The notes beneath the pieces are model-generated. The model was not told the origin of the DNA and did not search any database. It saw only the letters and a list, made by a program, of their open reading frames with translations. A DNA stretch of 64,000 nucleotides from Marsupella aquatica (lineage: Eukaryota; Marchantiophyta), in the NCBI GenBank assembly GCA_973895155.1, contig OZ316896.1:9176001-9240000 (forward strand). The letters are read 5' to 3'. This document shows, piece after piece, positions 22,813 to 33,700 of the stretch; the stretch's first letter is position 1; the number at the start of each line of letters is the position of its first letter. A program made the translations under genes and the position numbers.

Positions 22813-24953
22813 TTAGTTGAAGGGCAACATAGTCGAGCACTCGAGGCGTGATCCAGCGTTGACGTTAAAGAGCTTGGTAATATGGAGGTAGCTCGAAGTA
22901 CGCGAAGCGGCCGCTTGCGATTCCTTGCCGCACTCCGTGTGGCCCTCGAGAACGTCAATGCTAGCTCCAAATCCTGGGAAGCGATTCGCAGCGACGTCGG
23001 CAGCGGAGGGAGACCACGTCCCGGTCATCACATCGTGGCCCGACGGCATCTCGTTGGACTCGGGAGTCATCCAAACCCAGAGCGCGGACTTGAAGGAAAG
23101 AGTTGCGTCTTTCGTTAGCAGCTCGGGCTCTGCGAGAATGTCAGCTCCAATTGCTTTGCTTGCGCTTCCGTAGTTGTAGTTCCTACAGGTATCATGGATA
23201 GCACTTCAATTCTCAGCAACGTATGCACAGTAAATGTTTCCTCGCTCAACTCAAGCTTTCTGAGAAACCAGAGACGACAAATTGTGTATAGCCGCTATCG
23301 GACTATGACCACCATGAAGGCAGAGTAATTTGTAAACTCTCGATTTTAACAAGTACGTGAGTATATGACGTAAAGATGATCTCAGTCTAAGTGGGAGAAA
23401 AAATGTTTAGTGACGGTCTATTCGGTCGATTCATCATCATATTCCTGAGCTACTCCTCAGATTCTTAATGGACAAATGAAAGTAGGACAGGATCTACGAG
23501 CTTACAGCCCCTTCATGTTAATTCCTGTGTGAGCACGTTAGTGTGAAACTCGAGAGAACTGCCACAGATACGACGATCTACTCGTTTCACGTTCGCTAGG
23601 TCGATCGAGATCAGCTGTCTGGAGAGAGAGAGAGAGAGGGAGAAGAGAGGGAGAGATCGGTCGGTGTGGTTGTAAAGTAGCATTTTAGTGCAAGCTTCAT
23701 TACCAGGTCAGCTTGAGAGGTCCACGGGCGAAATATTTCTTGCCAGGAGCACAAGAGAAGAGCTTCGAGGATGGGTTCAGCGCATGGCAAGAACCCATGC
23801 AGCAGAAGTCAACGGAATCATGGGCGCCGCTTGCTGATCCTTGTGGCATTTTTGTCAAACCTGCACGCAGAAATATTTGTATAATTCGTCAGATTCGAGT
23901 GTACCCATGATATTAGCTTGCTGGTGTTGGTGTCTGGACCATCTCGGACGTAAGCTCGGGACCCAACAATAATTATACTCAAACGATCGGTCTTACATTC
24001 TAAGTATACTCAAACGGATATTGACCATTCTAAGTATACTCAACGATCGGTCTTACATTCTAAGTATACTCAAACGGATATTGACCTGGATCGATCGGTC
24101 TTACATTCTAAGTAAATCTAGGGGACTCAGATGACGATGAATGAGCTGAAATACCATATCTCTCTAGAACTATGAAATCACGTTAGACTAGAGGCATGTT
24201 ACTCGAAGCACAGTCTAGCTACCTTGCTTCATCCCGCAAAGCCGATCTCGTTAGCCATCCGAGTTCAATCAGCTCGAGCATGATGGAATAAATCGACAGT
24301 CAAAGCATTCTTCAATCTCCTCCTCTCAGATGAGAATTACCTTCCCAAATGATAGAAGCCGCAAATTTTGTTTTGATAAACGAATATATGAGATCGATGG
24401 AAGGAATATATTTAATTAACGTACCTGCGGTCTCATGATGAATATGAGCAAAGAAGGCAGCGACATCCTTCTTCTGAGCTTCTGCCGTGCCTGTCGTGCC
24501 GAACTCGGGGAATACCTTGGAGGCGGCCACGAAGGCCTCGAAAGAGTAGAACCCGTCACGATGTGGAAACACTGCGTCGAATATTTCCGCTGTCACGAAA
24601 TTAGCTGCACTACCAGTCTTGTCTGTCGTGTCCAAATTGTCGTTGGAGTTGGACATTTTCGTATCTTTGCTTCCCGTGGAGAAGTCGGGGAAGCCGAAAT
24701 CGTCCATCTTGTGCTTTGCTCCTGAGCAAGGTCCGCTAATGCAGCCTGGGCCGCAGTCGCTTTCCGACACGCCGCACGTGTTCTTCGCGCTGCAGCACTC
24801 CCCGTTGGGACACGGGTATCCTGTCATGCACTGCGGCGTTCCGCGGGCGGCAATCAGGTGCATATGAAGCAGCACAGTTAAACCTGCGATCAACAGTGCT
24901 GTTAGCTTCATCGCCTGTGTCTTTGCAGCCGTCGCTGCTTTCTCCGACGCCAT
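22813..24953 (-). CDS. Secreted hevein-domain GH19 chitinase-like protein
   Basis: Three exons: 24425-24953, 23704-23860 and 22813-23182 (1056 nt, 351 aa), with GT-AG introns and matching phases. Residues 1-37 form a signal peptide (hydrophobic core KLTALLIAGLTVLL). A hevein-like domain with eight Cys spans about 40-77, followed by an acidic linker and a GH19 domain from about 118. GH19 landmarks are GFYSFEAFVAASKVFPEFG, HHETAG (Glu174), YFARGPLKLTW, NYNYG, FKSALWVWMT and the GHDVMTGTW...GFG segment, ending near LECSTMLPFN. The family hydrolyses chitin in the apoplast or vacuole and acts in defence. Oddities: no Glu lies between HET and CAPGK, where the second catalytic Glu belongs, and the hevein aromatic positions read Lys, Thr and Asp. 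It may be a non-catalytic member. The start at 24953 was chosen because the upstream in-frame ATGs (25094, 25076) overlap or abut the TATA box; Met at 24911 is an alternative. Confidence 0.93.
23974..24113. repeat. 60-bp intronic tandem repeat
   Basis: Inside intron 1 of the chitinase-like gene. Two and a half copies alternate TATACTCAAACGATCGGTC and TATACTCAAACGGATATTGAC with a shared TTACATTCTAAG. Splice sites are outside the array. Confidence 0.9.
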
Positions 24954-25092
24954 CGTTCTGATCCTGTAGTATCCGGTACCGAGAGCTAGAGAAATCGTTA
25001 ATTCTCCGAGCTCAGAGACAGTGAGAGATAGAGCTGGAGATTGAACGGGATTGAGAGCTGTGTTTGGATGAGCCATACATGCAGCGAGCCAC

Positions 25093-25099
25093 ATTTATA
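25093..25099 (-). promoter_or_regulatory. TATA box of the chitinase-like gene
   Basis: Minus-strand TATAAAT, about 140 bp upstream of the chosen ATG. A start about 30 bp downstream would put the transcript 5' end near 25065, leaving a leader of about 110 nt and excluding the two upstream ATGs from translation. Confidence 0.7.
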
Positions 25100-25111
25100 C
25101 TAGCGAGCGTC

Positions 25112-25370
25112 GGTTAGATCGAATCATGAAAACCATAGCTCGATCGATCCAAGAAGGCTTCTAGTCCTCGATAACTTGGAAATTTTGAGACGACTCCATG
25201 TACCAATTTTTTAGAGAAGTTCATGTACTGTAGTTAATCAAGCAGTTAGGTCGAATCATGAAAGCCATAGCTCGAGCCAATCTAAAGGCTTCCAGTCCTC
25301 CATCACTTGGAATTTTTGAGAGAACCCCATGTACCAATTTTTTTAGAGAACTCCATGTACTTTCATTAAT
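25112..25370. repeat. Promoter-proximal tandem duplication, about 130 bp
   Basis: 25112-25241 and 25243-25370 are adjacent copies. Each contains TCGAATCATGAAA, CCATAGCTCGA, GGCTTC, CATGTACCAATTTTTT and CATGTACT. They lie immediately upstream of the TATA box of the chitinase-like gene, so any cis-element in the unit is doubled. Confidence 0.9.
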
Positions 25371-27574
25371 CAAATGATTACTACTCCTCGTTCCTAGTAT
25401 TCCGGCGGCATCGGCTGCTGGTGGCGACCGTTTTATGAATTATGATTTACGACCATCCATCTTAATCATTGTTTTCTAGATCGTATGCTATGATCGATAG
25501 AGCATGGACAGTTTCAAACGACTGCATCGAAGTCTGTCAACTGGTCTATCTGCACGAAAATCTAAGTCGCTGTAATCAAAACTGCATAGAGAGTGAGAAT
25601 TTTGCTTTACCCAGAATGTGTAGTACGTATGCCCAGGCTTCATAAATTGCTCATAGACAAAGTATCTCATATGGCGAACAGGGCAAGCTATATTTGGTCC
25701 TACGCGGATAAGCACTTCAAGTTTAATATATGTATGAGGCAGTTTCTCAACGCAATTCAATTGTTCACATAGTCACGAGGGTTCCTCGAGGAATTCCTCG
25801 AAGGCAATGCCTAATTAATTGAAACGATGCCTGCTGAACAACAAAGATTTCGAAACAAGTCCTACCCCCCGTGAGTGTTGAGCAGATCGATCTGGTAAAT
25901 GAGCAGCTAGCTAACATTAATCTTACACGCCGAACACAAGTACCACAAAATTAAATCAGACTGATGAGTCCACGCTCCAATTCCATTTTCCCGGTAATTG
26001 ATACTTCGAAATACTGAGGTATATCTAATCAACCATTTTATGGCGTGATATATATATGGCTTGATATTTAATCAAAATTGCAGTGCCAAAAAATGGTTAG
26101 TCTATAAAGAGAAATTATAAAAGTGAATTAAATTTTGTCGTGTAACAACAAGAAATTTAACCGTGTACCAAAACGAAGGGAAAGTTTTCCATAAAAAAAT
26201 AATGTTGTTGCATGCATCTGGATCATGGAGTACCCTGCTTGCGATACTTACCTATTGCACGGGTAACGACGAGAATAACTTACTTACTGACTGCAAGTGT
26301 AATGATGAGAATAATTTGATTGATAAAATCAAGTACCATCACTTAGATGGTATAAGGAGGGGAAAAGTTTAATTAATAAAAGTATTTTATCTTGATTATG
26401 TGTGATTGATTTAGTCACCAGCTGAATGGTTGACCTCCACCACATTTTAAGTGAATGGTGTGCCAAAAAATTAGTGGAAATTACAATCAGACCGCTTTCT
26501 CATTTCACGAGAAAAATAACTTACATAAGCAAATTTTAGTTTATATTTCAAAGTTTTGGGAGAATACTGTAAGCTAAAAATTATAGAATCAATATTGCAG
26601 AAATAAAACTATCAATGTTATCCATCTCTATGAACACTATGAGTCTGTAACAGTGACGGGAAGCAACAGTGATGTAATAAGACTGATACATAGAAATGAA
26701 CCATTTTTCAGCAAAAAAACTATGAACAGCTGCCATATCCAAAAACTGAACAGTTCACAACGTGGGTACATTGTCCATTTGTTACCACAATCTTGCAAAA
26801 TTGCTTTCACAAAATAAATGCCCCCACAAACACGAAATTTAGTTATAGAGACTTGGATGGATAGTGTCGATGCTGTTGAAAGTTATTTTGTGGCCTTAGC
26901 TTGGACAAGTCCTAAGACTGTCTAAAACTCCTTTTACAAATTTGTTTTTACTAATAAAAAATGTGTACAAGGTTAACGAAGTGTCGAACTGCATATGCTG
27001 AGTTATTTGTATTCGTGCAATTTCACTGCCTTTGCCTGGGATTTCACATTCATCGTCCTCATATATATACTTGGGGTCACAGTACGACTTCAACAAAGAA
27101 AACATTCATGATTGTTCAAAGAAACATCAGGCAAGAAAGCTTTTATGGCGGACTTGTGCCTACCAATAAACGAGAGTACAGATCGGACAGATTCGATCTT
27201 TGATCGACGGGAAACAGAACTCTTCTAGCTGGTTTCATTGCGAACGAGCAACGGCATTTCGTGCGATGCTTCCATTGAGAACATTAGACCTGATCAATTC
27301 TGAAGGGGAAAAACGTAACCCGCAACGTACATTCGGTATCAACCATATTCCCGTATTCTTAGAGACGGGGACGAACATAAGAAATCACATTCATGGAAAG
27401 TCAGGTTACTGATCAACACAGCTCTCAGGTCCAAATCGTAATACCGATAAACATAGCTTAAAACTTCCAGCTCCTCTTATTAATTTCCCAAGTGAAAATC
27501 CAGAACAACAGGTAGCAGCGCATTTTATTCCTATGCTAGCGAGTTCAGTAGGAGCTCCTTTAACTCCCAGTCTT
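25371..27574. other. Spacer without a supported gene
   Basis: AT-rich, with scattered short ORFs of up to 90 codons that have no recognisable motif. Nothing conserved is seen on either strand. Confidence 0.4.
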
Positions 27575-27642
27575 GGTACATTCCAGCTTTAGTACCGGAG
27601 CCAGACGTGGTACATTCCAGCTTTAGTACCGGAGCCAGACGT
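27575..27642. repeat. Perfect 34-bp tandem duplication
   Basis: 27575-27608 and 27609-27642 are identical adjacent copies starting GGTACATTCCAGC and ending CCAGACGT. A recent slippage-type event. Confidence 0.96.
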
Positions 27643-28056
27643 ATTATTTGAACTTCTCCTGGTAAGACCTGATTCCTAGCCATAAAACGACCATCTGGAG
27701 CGTTCATGAGAACTTCTCTGGTAGATGTACAGTTCTAGCAGTCTGTACCAAAAAATTGAAATATGGAGAAAGAAAAGCAAAATGACAACAACGAATTCAG
27801 GCTTAAAATTTGAAGCCAATCGCGGTCCCCGTCAGCAATCGTAGCGACCGATCTGCTACTCTCCAGCTTGGCAATTTAATGGGCGACGGTCACCCTTGTT
27901 GTTGTGGCACAATGTGTCCCGTCCATAACTCTCGTGGCTACCTCGATCCAGCGACACCAAAAACGCGGCCTGACTTGGAGCATATATGTTCGGCCGATCG
28001 ATCAAGCCGAGAGCAAGAGCTCCATCCATGCTCAAGGCGCGAATCCAGCGTGACGC

Positions 28057-28701
28057 TTAGTTGGATGGTAGAGGAGGCAAAGAAATAGTGGGCAGTGGAG
28101 GGAGAGTAAAACCGTTGAGCGAAGCGTGCTGAGGCAGTGGAGGTAAAGAAAAACTGGGCAGTGGAGGGAGAGTAAAACCCTCGAGCGAAGCGTGCTGAGG
28201 CTCGATCGAAACGTGCTGAGGCAGTGGAGGTAAAGTAAAAGTGGGCAGTGGAGGGAGAGTAAAACCCTCGAGCGAAGCGTGCTGAGGCAGTGGAGGGAGA
28301 GTAAGACCCTCAAGAGAAGGAATCTTAGGCAGATGGAAGCTGGGCAGAGAGGGCTCTGGGAAAGGGGGGAGGGAGGGGAGGGTGGGGAGCTTGATGGAGG
28401 GGACCGGGGGGAGGGTGGGGAGCTTGATGGAAGGAACCGGGGGGAGGGTGGGGAGGGTGGGCTTAGAAAAACTCGGAAAGTGCGGCAAACTTGGAAATGA
28501 AAATTTGGGGAACGAGAAACTAGGCAAAGAAAAGAAGGGCTTAGACGGGGGAGGAGAATGGTCAGGAACAGCAGCGAGCTGTGAATAATAAAAGGGCCGC
28601 CGAGCAGTGTCTGCCGCTTCCGTCGACATTGCCAACGAGAGGACCACAAGCAGGGCCCCGGCATAAACGAGGTTGCTCCTCGTCAAACGCATCCCGGCCA
28701 T
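28057..28701 (-). CDS. Secreted proline-rich repeat protein
   Basis: A single exon of 214 aa starting at the ATG at 28701. A signal peptide covers about residues 1-29 (hydrophobic LVYAGALLVVLSLA, then MSTEA). After a short spacer the mature part is low in charge and rich in Pro, Leu, Ser and Phe. It has a Phe/Pro block (SFPKFSFPSLPHFPSF), two copies of PTLPPVPSIKL, and several copies of LEGFTLPPLP and LPPLPQHAS, ending LPPLPSN. This is the build of a structural cell-wall proline-rich protein; no enzymatic domain is present. The repeats show frequent internal duplication. The opposite-strand and +1 ORFs (for example 28032-28664) are shadows. Unlike PRP2 or extensins there is no SPPPP or PPVYK motif, so the subclass is unassigned. 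Confidence 0.82.
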   Translation of the reverse strand: MAGMRLTRSNLVYAGALLVVLSLAMSTEAADTARRPFYYSQLAAVPDHSPPPSKPFFSLPSFSFPKFSFPSLPHFPSFSKPTLPTLPPVPSIKLPTLPPVPSIKLPTLPSLPPFPEPSLPSFHLPKIPSLEGLTLPPLPQHASLEGFTLPPLPTFTLPPLPQHVSIEPQHASLEGFTLPPLPSFSLPPLPQHASLNGFTLPPLPTISLPPLPSN

Positions 28702-28707
28702 GTTCAA

Positions 28708-29705
28708 TCGATCGATATATCCACAAGTTCACCTCCAATACTGGAACGGGCTCAGATCTCGCTCGGTTCGAAGCCTGATTTCAGATAATTTCCCACTCAA
28801 AGAAAACACTTGGGCTCAGATCGAGCTCGATTCAAAGCTCGCTTCGAACAAATTCTTCCCACTTCAAACAAATTCTCCCTTAAATGCAAACTCTCAAATT
28901 GGCGTACAGGGCAGGAAATCACCGAGCTCCGAAGGATAGCTAGACAAACCAGACTGAGATGTTACACAACTCAATCCAGTTGCAATGCTTGTGTCTCTCA
29001 CTCTAGTGAGCAGCGTATTTATTCGACCTCGGATTAAAGCTTCGCTGCTCATCGCCAATTTCATCCAATCGCTCGACCAAATTCTGATCGAGTGTCGTGT
29101 ATTATTGGTTCCGACGAGCTAACCGAACCACGTGAACGCGACTCCTTGCCTTTGACTGCCATCGCTACTCCTCTGCGTAATCATTGGTCCTCCTTCCTCA
29201 AACATTTGATCGATTCTGCTTTCATTGTCAGTGGATCTTAAACCAGACCACTGAATTGCGTCTGCATGCTCCAATAAGATCACCGAACTGATATGTGTCC
29301 TTCGAATCGCAGTTGTACTTCCAAAATTTCCACTCTCTCAACAAGAATTACCTAACGATCCATCGATCCCATGGCCTGAACGCTCATTATTGTGGCACCG
29401 TTGATGTTAGGAGAACTTCTTCCTACCAAGGCTCATTATCATTTGAGAAGTATATTATAATCTTGCCACACGGACAGAACTACCACATCAAATCAAACAT
29501 CAATTATAGTCTGGTAATATAATACTTTATTCAATATCGAATCAATTATAGTGTGTTAATACTTTATTCTCTAGAGAGGTATACTTGATGGACCCGTAAA
29601 TTGTAATGTCTTGAACCATTGTAATGTCTTGAACCATGAACTTTTGGGTACAAAATTGAGATCTATCAAGGGTCTCAAGAAACACTTTGCATTTTGGGGG
29701 CCTAG
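28708..29705. other. Promoter side of the proline-rich gene and spacer
   Basis: Likely leader and promoter of the minus-strand gene up to about 29050, then a spacer. Near 29608-29636 the 18-mer GTAATGTCTTGAACCATT or a variant occurs twice. No ORF has recognisable content. Confidence 0.4.
29016..29023 (-). promoter_or_regulatory. Possible TATA box for the proline-rich gene
   Basis: Minus-strand AATAAATA about 315 bp upstream of the ATG. It would give a rather long leader. Other AT-rich strings nearby are weaker, so the assignment is tentative. Confidence 0.3.
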
Positions 29706-29883
29706 ACTTCAACTCTAGTTTTGCTTGGCGCTTTTTATATAAGATTTTGACCTAAACTCTAGCTTCACTTGGCGCTTTTTATATAGTAGTTTTGACCTCA
29801 ACTCTAGCTTCACTTCGCGCTTTTTATATAGTAGTTTGACCTCAACTCTAGCTTCACTTCGGGCTTTATATTTAAGATTTTGA
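29706..29883. repeat. Four tandem copies of a 44-45 bp unit
   Basis: Units start near 29706, 29751, 29796 and 29840. Each contains CAACTCTAGCTTCACTT or a variant, CGCTTTTTATAT and GATTTTG/GTAGTTTTG. The array ends directly at the transposon-end-like sequence at 29884. Confidence 0.92.
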
Positions 29884-30060
29884 TTACGGACCCCACTAGA
29901 GGTCCCTTCCAAAATTCCTGGCTCCACAGCGCGCCACGTCATCATGACGTGCTGCAAACAGGTATGAATTGGTTTACAAAATAAAATGACTTTAACATTC
30001 GTGTTTGCGGCAGGATTTTGGTAAAATTGGTGACGCCATGCCGTAAATCTTCATGTACAA
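29884..30060. repeat. Single end of the TIR family seen at 47-48 kb
   Basis: Contains ACTAGAGGTCCCTTCCAAAATTC, CTGGCTCCACAGCGCGCCACGTC and, further on, CGCCATGCCGTAAAT. The first two match both ends of the element at 47240-48196. The last matches sequence just outside that element's right end (about 48250). No partner end is found nearby, so this is a solitary or rearranged copy. Confidence 0.75.
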
Positions 30061-31550
30061 AGTAATCAAAATAACTGTTTTATTTACCCTGAGTAGGCCC
30101 ACAACTCAGTTTTATCTACTGCAAATAACCGATTGCCCACCCTTTTTGTGAATTGTGGTTTCAATTCCACAATAAAAAATAAGTAATTATATGAAGCAAC
30201 ACAGCATGGCAGTTAAGAGTCCCACAGGGGCAGAAGGTAACCTTGTGTTTCCTCATTTCCTCGTGTCGTAATCGAGGATAGAAGAAGTGGCGATGAGGTA
30301 ATGGAATACTCATCTAACCTTCCGAACAAGTGCAGAGAGTGCAAAGCAAGATTGACTCTCTCTTTTTCTCTTTCTTTAGCGGAAGGTCAAGTTCATCCGC
30401 ACACAAGAGGCAGTCAGAAGAGCAATTCTCAGTCATGGCTAACAAACGATAGTCTCTCTTGAGGAAATCACTTTAGTCCTTAGTGAGAGCTCTGAAATTG
30501 CTGCTCGGAATTGAATTTCGGAAATTACTTCAATCTGCAAATGAATATCGAATCAAAATTTTTTGACAGTAAGGGAATTCAGGAAGACGTCATTGCTCCT
30601 CACCTAAGACAGAGGCATTGATTGGACCATGAAGTGGTTGAGTACTCTTGCTCCACAACGATGAATGAGACGCGAGGCAACTAATGATAGAGAGACGACT
30701 TTGGATTGAACGAAAGAGAGGAGGGGAGGGAAACACCAAAACTAGCCAGGATGTGATTGTGAAGGTGAAAGGATGAGAGCAATTGATCTCCAAGGATTCC
30801 AATGGGACTATGTGATCCGCGATTTATACCCGAAATCCGCAACAGGTGGAAAGAATGATTGAATAAACGGAAGAATTGAATGTGAAGGGGTCCAATGAAG
30901 TCATGAGACACCGAAGTCTCGAACAGCAATAATCGATGAAATGACGAAATGAGTGTCCAAGGAGACCAACAATGTGTTTCAATCTCAAAGTGACAGGACA
31001 GACCCAATGGTCACCAAGTTCAAATACTTCAACCACTCCACTTTCATAGCCGAGTGGGAGAACAGGGAGTGCGCTGAGACTATTAAACGCTCTGGTTAGA
31101 ATCTTCCTTGCTTCGCCTGCCGCCCCTCGCTCTCTCTCTCTCATTGCGGACCCGGCTTTATGCTTTGAGTCTCTCCTGGACTTCTGGTAAAGAAACAATT
31201 CAAGGGTAACAATTTGCAGCTCGGCTAGAAATTTATTGATGATACACTCATGAGTTTTTTGGCAGCGAGCTCTGTTGAGAGATGCAAGAGTATGGCTATC
31301 TAAAAAATTAATAAATGGGCATCCTAGTCTTCACCGTGCCCAAGATCAGACAAGTACAGGAAGGCTCCGAGATGACACAATTTCAATGGCCATGCTGCGA
31401 TCCTCCCCTTACATAGGCTCCATTCATCCGGAAGTATGATCAATCGCACAATCTAGCTACTCAGAAAAGAATTATTCTTGAGGACTTGAAATCCCCTCGG
31501 CGCGAAATTAAACGCCTAGACTCAATCAACTCTGCCCACCACTGCTTGAA
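30061..31550. other. Spacer; minus-strand ORFs of unknown status
   Basis: Two overlapping minus-strand frames, 30681-31007 (108 codons) and 30824-31198 (124 codons), are the longest here. Neither has a known motif, signal peptide or supported intron, and they lie in different frames, so I treat them as unproven. Composition is less AT-rich than neighbouring spacers. Confidence 0.3.
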
Positions 31551-32271
31551 AAAAATTGAATCCTTCTAGGCATACAACAAATGCCCATTCTGTGGTAGCG
31601 TCAGTGTCCTGGTGGCAGAGTACCACGGTACAGTTCCCAGTAGTCAAAGCTGCTGTGACTACTAGAAAGTCTCTGTCGTGAACCTTACGTGACCAAACCT
31701 TGACAACTATGCTAAACAATAAAAACTTCCAGTGAACAAAGTTTTGCAAACTGACCATATGGTTTAAATTGTGATGGCATCGTGGGTTCCACAGTGCCTC
31801 ATACTAGATGCGTACAAGGTAATTGCAAACCAACTCTGGCCACCAACGCTACCTACCAGACAGCAATCGCTTGAGACAAGCGAGAATTAATGTAGATGGC
31901 CCTAAGCTTGACACATAGGTTTACTCACTCTAAGCAATACCGTGGAGAAGTGTGTTGCATTACTTTCTAAAATCCATTGTTGAAATAACTGGCTTTGGAT
32001 GAGTCGAAAAACTATTCTGGCAAGGAAATTGTTGAACTGCAGTTTGTCCGGTCTTTGTTCAAAGGTGTTCTAGATGATCCAAACGAGAGCTATATTTTAC
32101 GTCCTCGGGTGAGCTCCATTTCCATTCCAACCTGCAATTAGATCTTCAACTGTGCTCATGATTCCTAATTGAAATACCTTTGCTGGCTCCAGAGCTGAAC
32201 TCCCAAGCGATTGGGATTGCCTCAAGCTCAGAGCACCACGCTGCAGCTTCAGAACTAGTTGAGGTTTGCTC
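31551..32271 (+). pseudogene. Possible exon relics of a zinc-finger-type gene
   Basis: Three plus-strand patches look protein-like. Near 31568-31665, after a TTCTAG acceptor, a frame with CPFCGSVSVLVAEYHG resembles the CPFC...VEY part of DA2/SIP5-like RING proteins, but it ends in a stop after SCCDY. Near 32000-32105 a frame ends IVELQFVRSLFKGVLDDP...YILRPR at a GTGAGC donor. Near 32195-32270 a frame reads AIGIASSSEHHAAASELVE and ends at a GT. They cannot be joined into a full gene here, and the opposite strand is also partly open. A decayed gene fragment is the most economical reading. Confidence 0.3.
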
Positions 32272-33525
32272 ATATATTCAGCTCGGTCACTATTTTCAGC
32301 TGGCCTAGTCTCCAGATTCGATCCACCATGTAGTCTCAATAAAGATATGTTCATTGTCACACATTTTATAACACATTTATCTATTTCACATATATTGTCC
32401 AACACATACCTCACATACAATCAACAGATAGGGGTCCACGAACTGATTACATAGTAGTTCTCTCCAATCACTCAATTGGGGATGATCTCAAGCCTTTTTC
32501 CCTATCTTATCCACAAGCTTTCTTGGTAATAAGCCACATGCCCGGCCACATGTTGGGTATTAGTTGTGTTGAAATATTAGCTCTCCTCAATCTCTTTCTT
32601 TGAATTGGAATTCTCAATCCATGCTATATAATATATATATATTTATTTATTTATATAGGATTTATTTAGTATGACTCAGTTTGCTTGAACATTCTTATGT
32701 AATATCATTCCCCTCCTTAGTTTGCTATCGTTGCTAGTCACTAATTTTCTTTTGCAAACTGAATTATTTTCATCTTTGGCAGCTTCTTGTAAAATGGCTT
32801 TTGGGAGGTGGAGCCAGAAGTGGAGCATTTTCAAAATTGTTGTGTTGTGAAACAACATGTTGTCTTTATTTTTCAAGTCAACATAGTGTACGTTGTTGTC
32901 AACCTTGGGGGGTTTCACTTCCACAAAGTAACTGGCACGTCATGTGCAACAAAGCATTGTCATTTTATTGGTACTAGGGGAAGATTTAATATTTTAAACA
33001 AAATATAATGGTATTTTTCAGTCCAATTTTGAGAGTTATAACAACATTCTGGGGGTCTTTTTAATCAAAATCTTAGAATATTCCAACTTAATACGTGTTT
33101 CAAAATAATTCATTTCTTACATTTTAGGGGTTCCGAGGCCTAAAAATGTTGCATGTGATAGGGAGCAAGGTCTCTATAATTATAGTGAGACCCCGAAGTT
33201 GTCAACCCAGTGTCCACCCTGCCAAATCAGCTTTTCTTGCACTAGATGGAAGAATAAGAATAGCATCCTTAGTCAGAGGAATAGTTATTGGCCTCCAACT
33301 TTGCAGATGCCCAAAATGTTGCCTCTTTACCCAAAAGTACTGCCCAAAAGGGTGCACAAGGAAAACAATCCTACTTGCTGCCTACACAAAATAGAAGACA
33401 AAAGCCATTCACAAAATAATGTAATGGATTTTGAATCAATTTCACTCTCGGAAATTAAAGGTGGAAATATTCTCTGATTTGCAAGTGCATTATTTGGCTA
33501 CTAAAATTTTAAAAATCTGAAACTG
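32272..33525. other. Spacer without a supported gene
   Basis: AT-rich with a short TA/TTTA microsatellite near 32630-32660. A Cys/Lys-rich plus ORF at 33146-33394 (CPKCCLFTQKYCPKGC) has no family match that I recognise and no splicing support. Confidence 0.35.
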
Positions 33526-33700
33526 AAGCCAGGGTGTTGGACACAATGCTCCCAAGACATGGATTACAGTTTAATGGTTTGTGGTCCATAACTTGATGAC
33601 TATGAGTCATAAACTAATTTCATAGTTCTGCATCTGCAAGGCAACCAGAGAAGGAGGAAAGGCAAAAAAAACCAGGAGCTCAAAGATTTCATGTTCACAT
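33526..33700. repeat. Paralogous repeat lacking the 9.2-kb insertion
   Basis: Matches the two flanks of the TIR element at 9180-9770 as one contiguous stretch. Shared strings are GTTGGACACA(A/T)TGCTCCC, ATAACTTGATGA and CAACCAGAGAAGGAGG or a one-base variant. It therefore represents the pre-insertion (empty) arrangement. Confidence 0.8.

Noticed and set aside
24954-25094. N-terminal extension of the chitinase-like protein from Met at 25094
   Set aside because: The TATA box at 25093-25099 overlaps that codon, and the 25076 ATG is too close to it; a normal signal peptide starts at 24953 or 24911.
28032-28664. 210-codon minus ORF rich in Pro, Ser, Leu and Cys
   Set aside because: Same strand but another frame of the proline-rich gene; it lacks the clean signal peptide and regular repeats of the chosen frame.
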